A stretch of 64,000 bases of DNA from Immundisolibacterales bacterium (GCA_026712715.1 JAPOPW010000077.1:1-64000), one strand, 5' to 3'; shown: positions 53,941 to 62,763, counted from the stretch's first letter. The notes: a model not told the origin generated them from the letters alone. A program made the numbers and translations.

Positions 53941-54867
53941 ATGAGCGGCCCCGGCCTCGATTCCGGCCGGCCGCGCGCGGTCCGCACGGCGGTCTTTCCC
54001 GTCGCCGGCCTCGGCACCCGCATGCTCCCCATGACCCGTGCGGTGCCGAAGGAGATGATCCCGGTCTTCGACCGTCCCCTCATCCAGTACGCGGTGGAGG
54101 AGGCGATCGCGGCCGGCATTTCCGATCTCGTGTTCGTCACCGACCGCTCGGGTCCGATGCTCGAATCGCATTTCGGTCCTTCCCCCGAGCTCGCGGGAAA
54201 GATCGAGACCGGTCCGGGCGGAGAGCGGCTCGATGCGGCCCGCGCCCTCGTCCCCGGGAACGTCCGATTCCAGTTCGTTCCGCAGGGCCGGCCGCTCGGC
54301 CTCGGCCATGCCGTCTGGTGCGCGCGCGAGGCCGTCGGGGACGCGCCCTTCGCGGTGGTTCTTCCCGACGACCTCATGGTCCCCGGTGCGCTCGGGGAGC
54401 TGGTCGACGCATTCCATGCGCGGGGCGCCGCCGGGGTCGTGGCGGTCGAGGAGGTGCCTCGGCGCGATACCGCGCGCTACGGAGTGGTGGATAGTGGAGG
54501 AGACGCGGGCCGCGTGAGCCGGATCGCGTCGATCGTCGAGAAGCCCGACCCGGCGGACGCCCCGTCGAATCTGGCCGTGGTCGGGCGGTACGTGTTCGAC
54601 GCCTCGATCATGGACCACCTCGGAGCCGTACCGCCCGGAGCCGGCGGCGAGATCCAGCTCACCGACGCTATCGCGGTGCTGGCCCGGTCGGAACCCGTCT
54701 ACGCGAGCCGCTTCGACGGCGAACGTCACGATTGCGGCAATCGGGCGGGGTGGCTCCGGGCCACCGTCGCGCTCGCGCTCGCGGGCGCCGCCCCCGAAGA
54801 CGGCTATGCCGGCGAGATCCGGAGCCTCCTCGAATCGTGGCCGGCGGCGGGCGGATCCGGTCGATGA
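53941..54867 (+). CDS. galU: UTP-glucose-1-phosphate uridylyltransferase
   Basis: A 308-residue nucleotidyltransferase forming UDP-glucose from UTP and glucose 1-phosphate. Typical motifs are [134 protein letters not shown] and [11 protein letters not shown]. It works with the preceding ugd. ATG 53941 is chosen by homology. Its stop overlaps the soxB start by four bases (ATGA), an unusual junction between nucleotide-sugar and sarcosine genes. Confidence 0.95.
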   Translation: MSGPGLDSGRPRAVRTAVFPVAGLGTRMLPMTRAVPKEMIPVFDRPLIQYAVEEAIAAGISDLVFVTDRSGPMLESHFGPSPELAGKIETGPGGERLDAARALVPGNVRFQFVPQGRPLGLGHAVWCAREAVGDAPFAVVLPDDLMVPGALGELVDAFHARGAAGVVAVEEVPRRDTARYGVVDSGGDAGRVSRIASIVEKPDPADAPSNLAVVGRYVFDASIMDHLGAVPPGAGGEIQLTDAIAVLARSEPVYASRFDGERHDCGNRAGWLRATVALALAGAAPEDGYAGEIRSLLESWPAAGGSGR

Positions 54868-56114
54868 GACGCTTCTCGGTATTCTCGCTCGCCCGCAACG
54901 CGCTCGGGTTCCGGCCGGACTGGCCGGCGATGTGGCGCAGCCCGGACCCGGGCGCATCGTACGATGTCGTGGTCGTCGGCGGGGGAGGGCATGGACTCGC
55001 GACGGCCTACTACCTGGCGGCCGAGCACGGCATCACCAGGGTCGCGGTGCTCGAGAAGGGCTGGCTCGGGGGCGGCAACACCGGCCGCAACACCACCATC
55101 GTCCGCTCGAACTATCTCTGGGACGAATCGGCGGCTCTCTACGAGAAATCTCTCCAGCTCTTCGAGGGCCTGAGCCGCGAGCTCAACTTCAACGTCATGT
55201 TCAGTCAGCGGGGGGTGTTCAACCTCGGACACTCCGTCCACGAGATGCGCGACATCGCCCGCCGGGTGAATGCGAATCGGCTGAACGGGATCGACGGGCG
55301 TCTCGTGCGGGCGGACGAGCTGGCTCGCCTCATCCCGATCCTCGACGTATCGGCCCGCTGCCGCTATCCGGTTCTCGGCGCTTCGTTCCAGCCTCGGGGC
55401 GGGGTCGCGCGGCACGACGCGGTGGCATGGGGGCTCGCGCGTGCGGCGGACGCGCGTGGGGTCGACATCATCCAGAACTGCGAGGTGACCGGAATCCGCC
55501 GCGAGCGCGGGCGGGTCGCGGGGGTCGAGACCACGCGGGGCTACATCCGTGCCCGCAAGGTGGCGCTGGTCGCGGCCGGACACTCGAGCGTGCTCGCCTC
55601 GATGGCCGACGTGCGGCTTCCCGTCGAGAGCCATCCGCTCCAGGCGTTCGTCTCCGAGCCGATGAAACCGGTGCTCGACACGGTGGTCATGTCGAATGCG
55701 GTTCATGGCTACATCAGCCAGTCGGACAAGGGCGAGCTCGTGATCGGAGCCGGCATCGACTCGTGGAACGGCTACGGACAGCGCGGGAGCTTCCGGACCG
55801 TCGAGGGTGCGCTCGCGGCGATCGTCGAGCTCTTTCCGGTATTCAGCCGGGTCCGAATGCTGCGGCAGTGGGCGGGCATCGTGGACACGACCCCCGATGC
55901 GTGCCCGATCATCGGCGAGACGCCGGTCCGGGGCCTCTTCGTCAACTGCGGATGGGGCACGGGCGGATTCAAGGCCACCCCGGGCTCGGGGTGGGTGCTC
56001 GCCCATACGATCGCGACCGGCGAGCCGCATCCTCTCAATGCCCCGTTCTCGCTCGACCGTTTCGTCACCGGACGGCTCGTCGACGAGCACGGCGCGGCCG
56101 GAGTCGCCCACTAG
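54864..56114 (+). CDS. soxB: Sarcosine oxidase beta subunit
   Basis: A 416-residue FAD-dependent subunit of heterotetrameric sarcosine oxidase, the site of sarcosine oxidation. The ADP-binding motif is [52 protein letters not shown]. The [18 protein letters not shown] segment contains the histidine expected near the flavin, in a family whose beta subunit also holds covalent FMN. The C-terminal [27 protein letters not shown] is typical. ATG 54864 overlaps galU. The N-terminal [27 protein letters not shown] is the usual family lead. Confidence 0.95.
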   Translation: MRRFSVFSLARNALGFRPDWPAMWRSPDPGASYDVVVVGGGGHGLATAYYLAAEHGITRVAVLEKGWLGGGNTGRNTTIVRSNYLWDESAALYEKSLQLFEGLSRELNFNVMFSQRGVFNLGHSVHEMRDIARRVNANRLNGIDGRLVRADELARLIPILDVSARCRYPVLGASFQPRGGVARHDAVAWGLARAADARGVDIIQNCEVTGIRRERGRVAGVETTRGYIRARKVALVAAGHSSVLASMADVRLPVESHPLQAFVSEPMKPVLDTVVMSNAVHGYISQSDKGELVIGAGIDSWNGYGQRGSFRTVEGALAAIVELFPVFSRVRMLRQWAGIVDTTPDACPIIGETPVRGLFVNCGWGTGGFKATPGSGWVLAHTIATGEPHPLNAPFSLDRFVTGRLVDEHGAAGVAH

Positions 56115-56212
56115 GGCCATCGCGAAATGCGGCCGGCCCGATTCGAGCGGAAGATGCAGCCACGAGTGTCGGCAGGTCCTCGACGGACCGGTATCGACCG
56201 CCGGAGCGCCGG

Positions 56213-56470
56213 ATGCTGCTGATCGAATGTCCCTGGTGCGGACCGCGCGACGAGAGCGAGTTCTCGTACGGCGGCGAGGCCCACATCGTCCGCCCACCCG
56301 ACCCCGATCGCCTCTCCGACGACGAGTGGGCGGACTACCTCTTCATGCGCAAGAACCCGCGAGGCCGACACCTCGAGCAATGGTGCCACGCCCACGGCTG
56401 CCGCCAGTGGTTCAACGTCGAGCGCGATACGGTGTCGAGCGAGATCGTCCGGGTCTACCGCGTCGAATGA
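56213..56470 (+). CDS. soxD: Sarcosine oxidase delta subunit
   Basis: An 85-residue zinc-binding subunit needed for assembly of heterotetrameric sarcosine oxidase. It starts MLLIECPWCGPRDESEFSYGGEAHI and contains the conserved ADYLFMRKNPRGRHLEQWCHAHGCRQWFNVERDT, with cysteines C6/C9 and the C/H cluster near residues 58-63 as zinc ligands. Length is normal. The stop overlaps the soxA ATG (ATGA). About 98 bp separate it from soxB, with no obvious signal in that gap. Confidence 0.94.
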   Translation: MLLIECPWCGPRDESEFSYGGEAHIVRPPDPDRLSDDEWADYLFMRKNPRGRHLEQWCHAHGCRQWFNVERDTVSSEIVRVYRVE

Positions 56471-59460
56471 GCATTTCGCAGCCATTCCGTCTCGTGGGCG
56501 GCGGCCGGATCGACCGCCGCCGGCGGATCGACTTCCGCTTCAACGGGCTGCGTTTCGAGGGCTACCGCGGCGATACCATCGCTTCGGCCCTGCTCGCCAA
56601 CGGCGTGCGCACGGTCGCGCGCAGCATCAAGTATCACCGGCCCCGCGGATTCTTCGGGGCCGGTGCGGAGGAGCCGAACGGGATCTTCACGGTACGCCAC
56701 GCCGGGGTCGAGGGAGCGACCGTTCCGCATGCTCCCGGCACCCTGGTGGAGTTGACGGAAGGGCTCGATGTGCAGGCGGTGAACGGCTGGCCCTCCCTTC
56801 GCTTCGATCTCGCGGGAGGGCTCGGGTGGTTCGGCGGCATGCTGTCGGCCGGGTTCTACTACAAGACGTTCATGTGGCCGCGCTCCGCGTGGCACTGGTA
56901 CGAGTGGGCGATCCGGCGAATGGCCGGAAACGGCCGCGCTCCGGATGCGCCGGACCCGGACCGATACGACCGCCGCAACGCGGTTTGCGACGTTCTCGTG
57001 GTGGGGGGTGGACCGGCCGGACTCGCCGCCTCCCTCGCCGCGGCGCGGGCGGGCGCGAGGGTCATCCTCGTCGACGATCAGCCGGAGCTCGGGGGCAGCC
57101 TGCTCGGGGCGCGCCGCGAGCTCGGGGGGAAGCCCGCCATCGCCTGGGTGACGAACTGTGCGGCGGCCCTTGCCGACGAGGCCGAGGTCACCGTGCTCAC
57201 CAGAGCCACCGCCTTCGGGTTCTACGACCACGGCTTCGTCGCCGTCCTCGAACGGCGAACCGATCACCTGGCGCCGCACCGGCGCCGTGGCCCGCGCGAG
57301 CGGATCTGGCGGATCCGCGCAGCCCGGGTGGTGCTCGCGACCGGGGCGACCGAGCGGCCGCCGGTGTTCGAGAACAACGATCGGCCGGGAATCATGCTCG
57401 TGAACGCGGCCGCCGCGTACGTCAACCGGTACGGGGTCGCGCCCGGGCGGCGCGCGGTGGTGTTCGCCAACAACGACGGCGCGTGGCGGGCGGCCCTCGA
57501 CCTTGCGGAGGCGAGGGTCGAGATCGCGGCCATCGTGGACGTTCGCCCCCAACCGGGCGGGGCGTTCGCGGCCCGCGCCGAAGAAGCGGGAATCCAGGTT
57601 CTCGCCGGGCATGCGGTAGTGGACACGCGGGGTCGCCTCGGGCTTCGCCGCGTGCGGGTCGAGCGGCACGGGGGCGGCGGCGCCACCGACATCGACTGTG
57701 ACCTGCTCGCCGTGTCGGGAGGGTGGAACCCGAACGTTCACCTGCACGCGCAGTCGGGCGGGCGCCCCCGGTTCGACGAGGCGCGCGCCTGCTTCGTCCC
57801 GGGGCCTTCCGTGCAGGCTGAATCGGCGGCGGGCGCCTGCCGCGGCACCTTCCGCCTCGACGCCTGCGTGCGCGAGGGCGCGCAGGCGGGGCGCGAGGCG
57901 GCCCTCGCGGCGGGATTTCGGGACGTCGGAGTGATCTCCGCCCCGGAAACGGACGAGGAGGGCGGCACGGAACCCGATCCGACGTGGATGGTCCATTCGC
58001 GCCGCGCACGGCCGCGCCGAGCGTTCGTCGACCTGCAGAACGACACGACGGCAGCCGATCTCGAGCTCGCGGTAAGGGAAGGGTTCGAGTCCATCGAGCA
58101 CATCAAGCGCTACACCCTGCTCGGATTCGGAACCGATCAAGGCAAGACCGGGAACGTCACCGGCATGGCCCTTGCGGCCGGCGCGCTCGGGCGCGCGCCG
58201 GCCCGGTTGGGCACGACGACGTTCCGCCCCCCGTACACGCCGGTCACCTTCGGGGCGGCGGCAGGCCTCTCCACGGGGGAGTTCCACGACCCGCTGCGGG
58301 TAACCCCGATGCACGGTCAGCACGTGGAACAGGGGGCGGTGTTCGAACCGGTCGGGCAGTGGCTGCGCCCCTGGTACTACCCCCGGCCGGGCGAAGACAT
58401 GCACGCGGCGGTGGTTCGCGAGTGCCGGGCCGCGCGCGAAGGGATCGGACTCTTCGACGCTTCGACCCTGGGAAAGATCGACATCCAGGGACCGGATGCC
58501 GCCGCCTTTCTCGACCGCATCTACACCAACGACTGGTCCGGTCTCACGATCGGCCGGTGCCGCTACGGGCTCATGCTCGGCGAAGACGGCATGGTGATGG
58601 ACGACGGGGTCACGGCGCGGCTCGGCGAGCACCACTACCTCATGACCACGACCACCGGCGGCGCGGCCCACGTGCTGGCCTGGCTCGAGCGCTGGAGGCA
58701 GACGGAGTGGCCCGAGCTGCGCGTGCGCTTCACCTCGGTCACCGATCAGTGGGCCACCATCGGAGTCGCCGGTCCCCGGAGCCGCGATCTCGTGGCGTCG
58801 CTTTGCGGGGAGATCGACTTCGGACCGGAGTCGTTTCGCTTCATGCAGTTTCGCGAGGGGGTGTTTGCGGGCGTTCCCTGCCGCATCTTCCGGATCAGCT
58901 TTACCGGCGAGCTGAGCTTCGAGATCAACGTTCCGGCCGACTACGGACGCTACGCATGGGACCGGGTCACGGAACGTTCCGAAGAGTTCTCCATCACTCC
59001 GTACGGCACCGAGACGATGCACGTGCTGCGGGCCGAGAAGGGCTTTATCGTGGTCGGCCAGGAGACGGACGGTTCGGTGACTCCCATCGACCTCGGGATG
59101 GAGTGGATCCTCTCGAAGAAGAAGGACTACATCGGCCGCCGGTCGCTGGAACGAAGCGACTGCCGCCGTTCGGACCGGCGGCGGTTGGTCGGGCTCGCGA
59201 CCGTCGATCCGGACGAGGTGCTGCCCGAGGGCGCCCAGCTCGTGGACGAGCCGTTCACGTTCCTTCCCGCGGAGATGGTGGGGTACGTCACGTCGAGCTA
59301 CTGGAGCCCCAACGTCGGGCGCTCCATCGCGCTCGCGCTGGTCTCCGGCGGGCGGGAGCGCAGCCGGGTGCATGCGTCGCTCCAGGACGGTCGATTCATC
59401 GCCGCGGACCTGGTCTCTCCGGTGTTCTTCGATCCGCGCGGAGAGCGCCAGCGTGGCTGA
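56467..59460 (+). CDS. soxA: Sarcosine oxidase alpha subunit
   Basis: A 997-residue NAD- and folate-binding subunit. The N-terminal ~95 residues match the 2Fe-2S-ferredoxin-like domain without its cluster cysteines (LRFEGYRGDTIASALLANGVRTVARSIKYHRPRGFFGAGAEEPNG). A flavoprotein disulfide-reductase-like NAD module follows (CDVLVVGGGPAGLAASLAAARAGARVILVDDQPELGGSLLG, near residues 178-218; VVLATGATERPPVFENNDRPG). The C-terminal half (about 600-990) is aminomethyltransferase-like and binds tetrahydrofolate (LFDASTLGKIDIQGPDAAAFLDRIYTND, FTGELSFEINVPADYGRYAW, LRAEKGFIVVGQETDGSVTPIDLGM). It ends inside the 5' copy of the soxG duplication. Confidence 0.96.
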   Translation: MSISQPFRLVGGGRIDRRRRIDFRFNGLRFEGYRGDTIASALLANGVRTVARSIKYHRPRGFFGAGAEEPNGIFTVRHAGVEGATVPHAPGTLVELTEGLDVQAVNGWPSLRFDLAGGLGWFGGMLSAGFYYKTFMWPRSAWHWYEWAIRRMAGNGRAPDAPDPDRYDRRNAVCDVLVVGGGPAGLAASLAAARAGARVILVDDQPELGGSLLGARRELGGKPAIAWVTNCAAALADEAEVTVLTRATAFGFYDHGFVAVLERRTDHLAPHRRRGPRERIWRIRAARVVLATGATERPPVFENNDRPGIMLVNAAAAYVNRYGVAPGRRAVVFANNDGAWRAALDLAEARVEIAAIVDVRPQPGGAFAARAEEAGIQVLAGHAVVDTRGRLGLRRVRVERHGGGGATDIDCDLLAVSGGWNPNVHLHAQSGGRPRFDEARACFVPGPSVQAESAAGACRGTFRLDACVREGAQAGREAALAAGFRDVGVISAPETDEEGGTEPDPTWMVHSRRARPRRAFVDLQNDTTAADLELAVREGFESIEHIKRYTLLGFGTDQGKTGNVTGMALAAGALGRAPARLGTTTFRPPYTPVTFGAAAGLSTGEFHDPLRVTPMHGQHVEQGAVFEPVGQWLRPWYYPRPGEDMHAAVVRECRAAREGIGLFDASTLGKIDIQGPDAAAFLDRIYTNDWSGLTIGRCRYGLMLGEDGMVMDDGVTARLGEHHYLMTTTTGGAAHVLAWLERWRQTEWPELRVRFTSVTDQWATIGVAGPRSRDLVASLCGEIDFGPESFRFMQFREGVFAGVPCRIFRISFTGELSFEINVPADYGRYAWDRVTERSEEFSITPYGTETMHVLRAEKGFIVVGQETDGSVTPIDLGMEWILSKKKDYIGRRSLERSDCRRSDRRRLVGLATVDPDEVLPEGAQLVDEPFTFLPAEMVGYVTSSYWSPNVGRSIALALVSGGRERSRVHASLQDGRFIAADLVSPVFFDPRGERQRG

Positions 59461-59551
59461 ACCGCGCCGCGAAAGTCCCCCCTGCGGTGCGGTTCTCCCG
59501 CGGGCACTGCGGCCGGGTCAGGCTGCGAGCCGAGGTTTCTGCGATGGCTGA
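59453..59551 (+). pseudogene. Duplicated 5' end of soxG: short translatable remnant
   Basis: GTG 59453 opens a 32-codon frame that begins with the same nine residues as soxG (V/M-AEPRRESP) and then diverges; its TGA (59549-59551) overlaps the soxG ATG by eight bases. A ribosome binding site GGAGAG (59440-59445) precedes it. The GTG in turn overlaps the soxA stop by the same eight bases. It looks like a former soxG start region left by a short tandem duplication, and might act as a coupled leader peptide. Confidence 0.55.
59454..59478. repeat. 25-bp direct repeat at the soxA-soxG junction (left copy)
   Basis: Identical to 59545-59569, 91 bp to the right. It starts TGGCTGAACCGCGCCG and covers the soxA stop codon. 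Confidence 0.95.
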
Positions 59552-60149
59552 ACCGCGCCGCGAAAGTCCACTGGGCAGGTCACCGGCCGCGACGCCCAAC
59601 CGCCTGATCGAGTGGCCTCGACTCCGGGTCGAGGAGCTGCCGTTTCGGGCCATCCTGGTGCTGCACGGCCGCACCGGGGTGCCCCGCTTCGCCCAGGGTG
59701 TCGCCCGGGTGCTCGGGCTGCCCCCGCCCGACGCGCCCAATACGTTCATCGAGAGCCGGTTCGGTCCGGAGGCGGTGGTGATAGCGTGGGCGGGTCCCGA
59801 AGAATGGCTCGTGATCGGTCAGGAGGAGGGTACGAGCGGGCTTCGGGTCGCGCTCCGGCAAGCGATTCCGGAGGCCGACGGGGCGGTGGTCGACGCGAGC
59901 AGCGGCTTCACCCTGTTCTCGCTCTTGGGTCCGCAGGCCCGTGACCTGATTGCGGCGGGATGCACGATCGACGTGCACCCGCGCGTGTTCGGGCCGCGCC
60001 GGTGCGCGCATACCCTGTATGCCGGAACCGGGGTCTGCATCCTCGAGCGCGACGAAACGCCCCGCTTCGAATTGCTGGTCCGGCGCAGCTACGCGGACTG
60101 GCTCTGGCGCTGGATGGAGGCTTCCGCCGAGCTGTTGGCGGTAGAATAG
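59544..60149 (+). CDS. soxG: Sarcosine oxidase gamma subunit
   Basis: A 201-residue subunit of heterotetrameric sarcosine oxidase related to the GcvT C-terminal fold, with a structural role. Recognisable stretches are FRAILVLHGRTGVPRFAQGVARVLGLPPPDAPNTFIESRFGPEAVVIAWAGPEEWLVIGQEE, DASSGFTLFSLLGPQARDLIAAGCTIDVHPRVFGPRRCAHTLYAGTGVCILERDETPRFELLVRRSYADWLWRWM. ATG 59544 is preceded by GAGG at 8 nt. Its start region is duplicated upstream (59453-59478). It is the last of the soxBDAG genes; the folate partner genes glyA/folD/purU often found with sox are absent here. Confidence 0.92.
   Translation: MAEPRRESPLGRSPAATPNRLIEWPRLRVEELPFRAILVLHGRTGVPRFAQGVARVLGLPPPDAPNTFIESRFGPEAVVIAWAGPEEWLVIGQEEGTSGLRVALRQAIPEADGAVVDASSGFTLFSLLGPQARDLIAAGCTIDVHPRVFGPRRCAHTLYAGTGVCILERDETPRFELLVRRSYADWLWRWMEASAELLAVE
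59545..59569. repeat. 25-bp direct repeat at the soxA-soxG junction (right copy)
   Basis: Identical to 59454-59478. It covers the first eight codons of soxG. The 91-bp offset is not a multiple of three, so the two copies are read in different frames. Confidence 0.95.
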
Positions 60150-60153
60150 GCGG

Positions 60154-60414
60154 ATGGGCGAACCTGGACCAGGCTCCCCCCGCTCCGATTGCACGCTCGA
60201 TGCGAAGGGACTCGATTGCCCGCTGCCAATCCTCAAGACCAAGGTCGCCCTGTCGAGGATGAACGCGGGAGAGGTGCTCCACGTCGCCGCTACCGATCCG
60301 CATTCCGTCATCGACTTCAAGGCGTTCTGCGCGCGTACGCGCCACGAGCTCGTCCATCACGAGGAACGTGGCGATCTCTTCGAGTTCTGGCTGAGAAACG
60401 CGGGCCGGACGTGA
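60154..60414 (+). CDS. TusA-family sulfur carrier protein
   Basis: An 86-residue protein with the TusA/SirA signature: CTLDAKGLDCPLPILKTKVALSRMNAGEVLHVAATDPHSVIDF. The active cysteine in the LDCPLP motif would carry persulfide sulfur. The rest of the fold (AFCARTRHELVHHEERGDLFEFWL) is complete. E. coli TusA serves thiouridine synthesis, but many paralogues of this family act in sulfur oxidation or unknown sulfur transfer. It starts 5 bp after soxG, apparently as part of the same transcript; the connection to sarcosine metabolism is not established. Confidence 0.85.
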   Translation: MGEPGPGSPRSDCTLDAKGLDCPLPILKTKVALSRMNAGEVLHVAATDPHSVIDFKAFCARTRHELVHHEERGDLFEFWLRNAGRT

Positions 60415-60564
60415 TCCGCCCGCGCTTCACGGCGTTGGCCCGCGTCCGGGAGGAACACGCCCGCGCGCACCTTCGGCGCAATCCATCGTCCGATTCCGAC
60501 CATCCGGTCGGCCGGTGATGGCCCGCGTCGGGGGCAGGGGGGCGACGAACGATCTTCTTGCGAT

Positions 60565-60583
60565 ACGGGAACCGCTTTCCCGT
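60565..60583. repeat. Inverted repeat upstream of the second MFS gene
   Basis: ACGGGAA (60565-60571), CCGCT, TTCCCGT (60577-60583): perfect 7-bp arms, about 50 bp before the MFS start in a 219-bp gap (60415-60633). No T-tract follows. It may be an operator or a leader hairpin. Confidence 0.5.
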
Positions 60584-60633
60584 TGTCGGAATCTCGTGCG
60601 ATTCGAGGCCCCATCGGCACCGGCGACGGGGCA

Positions 60634-61812
60634 ATGAAGCGCACGATCGGACTCCTCGCCGTCTGTCAGGCGCTCATGATGACCAGCCAGGCGCTGGTCG
60701 TGACCACTTCGGCGCTGGTGGGCCTCGCGCTCGCCCCGTACCACGCGCTCGCGACGCTCCCCTACGCGCTCCAGTTCATCGCGGTCATGACCGTGACCTA
60801 CTTCGCCTCGCTCCTCATGGGCCGTATCGGTCGCAAGCGTGGATTCCTGCTGGCGTCGGTGGTGGGCTGCGTCGGCGCTTCGGTCGCGACGGGCGGAATC
60901 GTGGCGGGATCGTTCGTGCTGTTCTGCCTCGGAAGCTTCCTCTTCGGAGTCTTCTTCGCGTTCAGTCAGTACTATCGATTCGCGGCGGCCGAGATCGCCA
61001 CCGACGACTATCGCAGCCGCGCGATTTCCCTCGTCATCGCGGGCGGGGGGGTCGCGGGCTTCGCGGGCCCGTGGATTGCGGCGAGCACCCGCCTCGTCGT
61101 CGCCGGCGCGGAGTTTGCCGGCAGCTACGCCTCCATGCTCGGCCTCTATCTGCTGAGCGCCCTCATTCTCGGCTTCATCCGCTTTCCGGACAGCGGGTCC
61201 GACACCGGCGACACGGCACCGCCGCGCCCGCTCTCGGTCGTCGCCCGGCAACCTTCCTACCTGGTGGCCCTGCTCGCGTCGGTGGTCGCCTACGGCTCCA
61301 TGAACCTCGTGATGGCCGCGACGCCGCTTGCCATGCAGGCGCGGGGGTTCTCCCCGGACCAGGTGAGCTTCGTCATCAGTTGCCACATCCTCGGGATGTT
61401 CGCGCCCGCATTCATCACCGGCCACCTCATCCGCTGGTTCGGGGTGCTGAACGTGATGCTCTGGGGCGCGCTGCTGCTCGCGTCCTGCGTCGTCATCAAC
61501 CTGCAGGGAGAGACGACCGAGAACTTCTGGATTTCGCTGACCTTTCTCGGAATCGGCTGGAACTTCATGTTCACCGGCGGAACGACCCTGCTCACCACCA
61601 CCTACCGCCCATCGGAGAAGTCCCGTGCCCAGGGGCTCAACGACTTCGTCGTGTACTCGGTGATCTCGTTCACCGCGGTAGGCTCGGGCGGGTTCCACGC
61701 CTGGTTCGGCTGGCAGGCGATCAACGTCGGGGTGACGCCCTTCCTCGTGCTGGCCGCCATGCTCGTGGTCTGGCTCCGCCTGCGCCAGCGCACCCCCGCC
61801 GCCCCGACCTGA
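60634..61812 (+). CDS. MFS transporter
   Basis: A 392-residue membrane protein with about 12 hydrophobic spans, e.g. GLLAVCQALMMTSQALVVTTSALVGLAL, ALQFIAVMTVTYFASLLMGRIGRKRGFLLASVVGCVGASVA, SFVLFCLGSFLFGVFFAFSQYYRFAAAEI, and PSYLVALLASVVAYGSMNLVMAATPLAM. The GRIGRKRGF loop between helices 2 and 3 is the MFS signature. The QGLNDFVVYSVISFTAVGSGG segment is common in the family of exporters and uncharacterised transporters. ATG 60634 is chosen over an upstream TTG at 60583, since similarity starts there. Substrate unknown. Possibly the last gene of the sox-tusA transcript. Confidence 0.85.
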   Translation: MKRTIGLLAVCQALMMTSQALVVTTSALVGLALAPYHALATLPYALQFIAVMTVTYFASLLMGRIGRKRGFLLASVVGCVGASVATGGIVAGSFVLFCLGSFLFGVFFAFSQYYRFAAAEIATDDYRSRAISLVIAGGGVAGFAGPWIAASTRLVVAGAEFAGSYASMLGLYLLSALILGFIRFPDSGSDTGDTAPPRPLSVVARQPSYLVALLASVVAYGSMNLVMAATPLAMQARGFSPDQVSFVISCHILGMFAPAFITGHLIRWFGVLNVMLWGALLLASCVVINLQGETTENFWISLTFLGIGWNFMFTGGTTLLTTTYRPSEKSRAQGLNDFVVYSVISFTAVGSGGFHAWFGWQAINVGVTPFLVLAAMLVVWLRLRQRTPAAPT

Positions 61813-61957
61813 CCGCCTGCGCCACGCGCCGACTCGAAGGTTCGGCAATCCCGCGCTTCCTCGCTTGGCGAGGTGACGATCGCCCGTCACGACGGAACCG
61901 AGCGCTGCGCACGCCGTTTCACCGGTGGTCGTCGGTCGCTCGGCGTGTCGCTTGGCG

Positions 61958-61986
61958 TTGATGTGGGTACCCGGAGAGAATAGAGT
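61958..61986 (+). promoter_or_regulatory. Candidate sigma-70 promoter of vapBC
   Basis: TTGATG (61958-61963) and TAGAGT (61981-61986) are separated by exactly 17 bp, 34 bp upstream of the vapB TTG. This is the best promoter-like pair in the window. Confidence 0.5.
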
Positions 61987-61992
61987 GTAGAG

Positions 61993-62010
61993 CCATATCA
62001 TGAAATATGG
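61993..62010. promoter_or_regulatory. Candidate VapB operator (inverted repeat)
   Basis: CCATAT (61993-61998), CATGAA, ATATGG (62005-62010): perfect 6-bp arms just downstream of the promoter and just before the vapB ribosome binding site GGGGA. VapB ribbon-helix-helix dimers typically bind such palindromes to autorepress their operon. Confidence 0.5.
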
Positions 62011-62019
62011 GGACCCGTA

Positions 62020-62265
62020 TTGAAGACCACCATCGAGATTTCGGACGAGCTTGCCAGATTGGCCAAGGACCATGCAGCGAGAGAGAACACCACATTGCGC
62101 TCACTTGTCGAGCGCGGACTGCGTCTTGCCTTGCGCGCCGACAGAGAACGCGAAGGCTTCAAGCTGAGAGATGCGAGCGTAGGCGGCCGGGGCTTGCAGC
62201 CGCCCTTTCGCGAGGGCGAGTGGACGCGAATTCGTGAAGCCGTCTACGAGGGACGCGGAAGTTGA
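62020..62265 (+). CDS. VapB-type antitoxin (ribbon-helix-helix)
   Basis: An 81-residue protein. The N-terminal half MKTTIEISDELARLAKDHAARENTTLRSLVERGLRLALRADRER is the standard RHH DNA-binding fold of VapB antitoxins. The C-terminal half (EGFKLRDASVGGRGLQPPFREGEWTRIREAVYEGRG) is glycine-rich and flexible, as expected for the toxin-binding part. It starts at TTG 62020, preceded by GGGGA at 8 nt. It overlaps the toxin start by four bases. Confidence 0.85.
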   Translation: MKTTIEISDELARLAKDHAARENTTLRSLVERGLRLALRADREREGFKLRDASVGGRGLQPPFREGEWTRIREAVYEGRGS

Positions 62266-62696
62266 TTGCGGCGGACACCAACATCCTCGTCCACGCGCAC
62301 CGTGCCGACTCCGACTGGCACGAACCAGCCAGGGACTGCATCGAGTCGTTGGCACACGGGCGGGTGACCTGGGGGCTGCCCTGGCCATGCATTCACGAGT
62401 TTCTGGCTATCGTCACCCATCCGCGAATCTACGATCCGCCATCCACGGCCGCCGAAGCGCTGGTCCAGGTGGATGCCTGGCTCGAATCTCCGGTCGCGGA
62501 GCTGCTCACCGAGACCCACGCGCACTGGAGCGTGCTGAAGGAGCTGCTCATCGGAGGCCGCGTGCGAGGCGCAATGGTGCATGACGCGCGGGTTGCGGCC
62601 CTTTGCGTCGCGCACGGCGTCACCGAGCTCTGGACCGCGGACCGGGACTTCAGCCGTTTTCCAGGGCTCGTCATCCGGAACCCCTTGGCAGTGTGA
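62262..62696 (+). CDS. VapC-type toxin, PIN-domain ribonuclease
   Basis: A 144-residue PIN-domain endoribonuclease. The four acidic metal-binding positions are present: D5 in IAADTNILVHAH, E46 in PCIHEFLAI, D108 in GAMVHDARVAALCVAHG, and D127/D129 in LWTADRDFSRF. Start TTG 62262 overlaps the vapB stop (TTGA). The DxxF-type C-terminus and the WSVLKELL segment are typical of the VapC family. The pair lies between the sox locus and the liv genes and is probably a mobile stability module. Confidence 0.88.
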   Translation: MIAADTNILVHAHRADSDWHEPARDCIESLAHGRVTWGLPWPCIHEFLAIVTHPRIYDPPSTAAEALVQVDAWLESPVAELLTETHAHWSVLKELLIGGRVRGAMVHDARVAALCVAHGVTELWTADRDFSRFPGLVIRNPLAV

Positions 62697-62763
62697 GCAC
62701 CGCCCCGGCCGTCTTCGCTCCGTCGCGGCGCGGTGGTGTTCTCGAGCGTGCTCGGGCGTGCGT

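Noticed and set aside
56455-59373. 972-residue minus-strand frame over soxA
   Set aside because: Antisense shadow; soxA itself shows complete family motifs.
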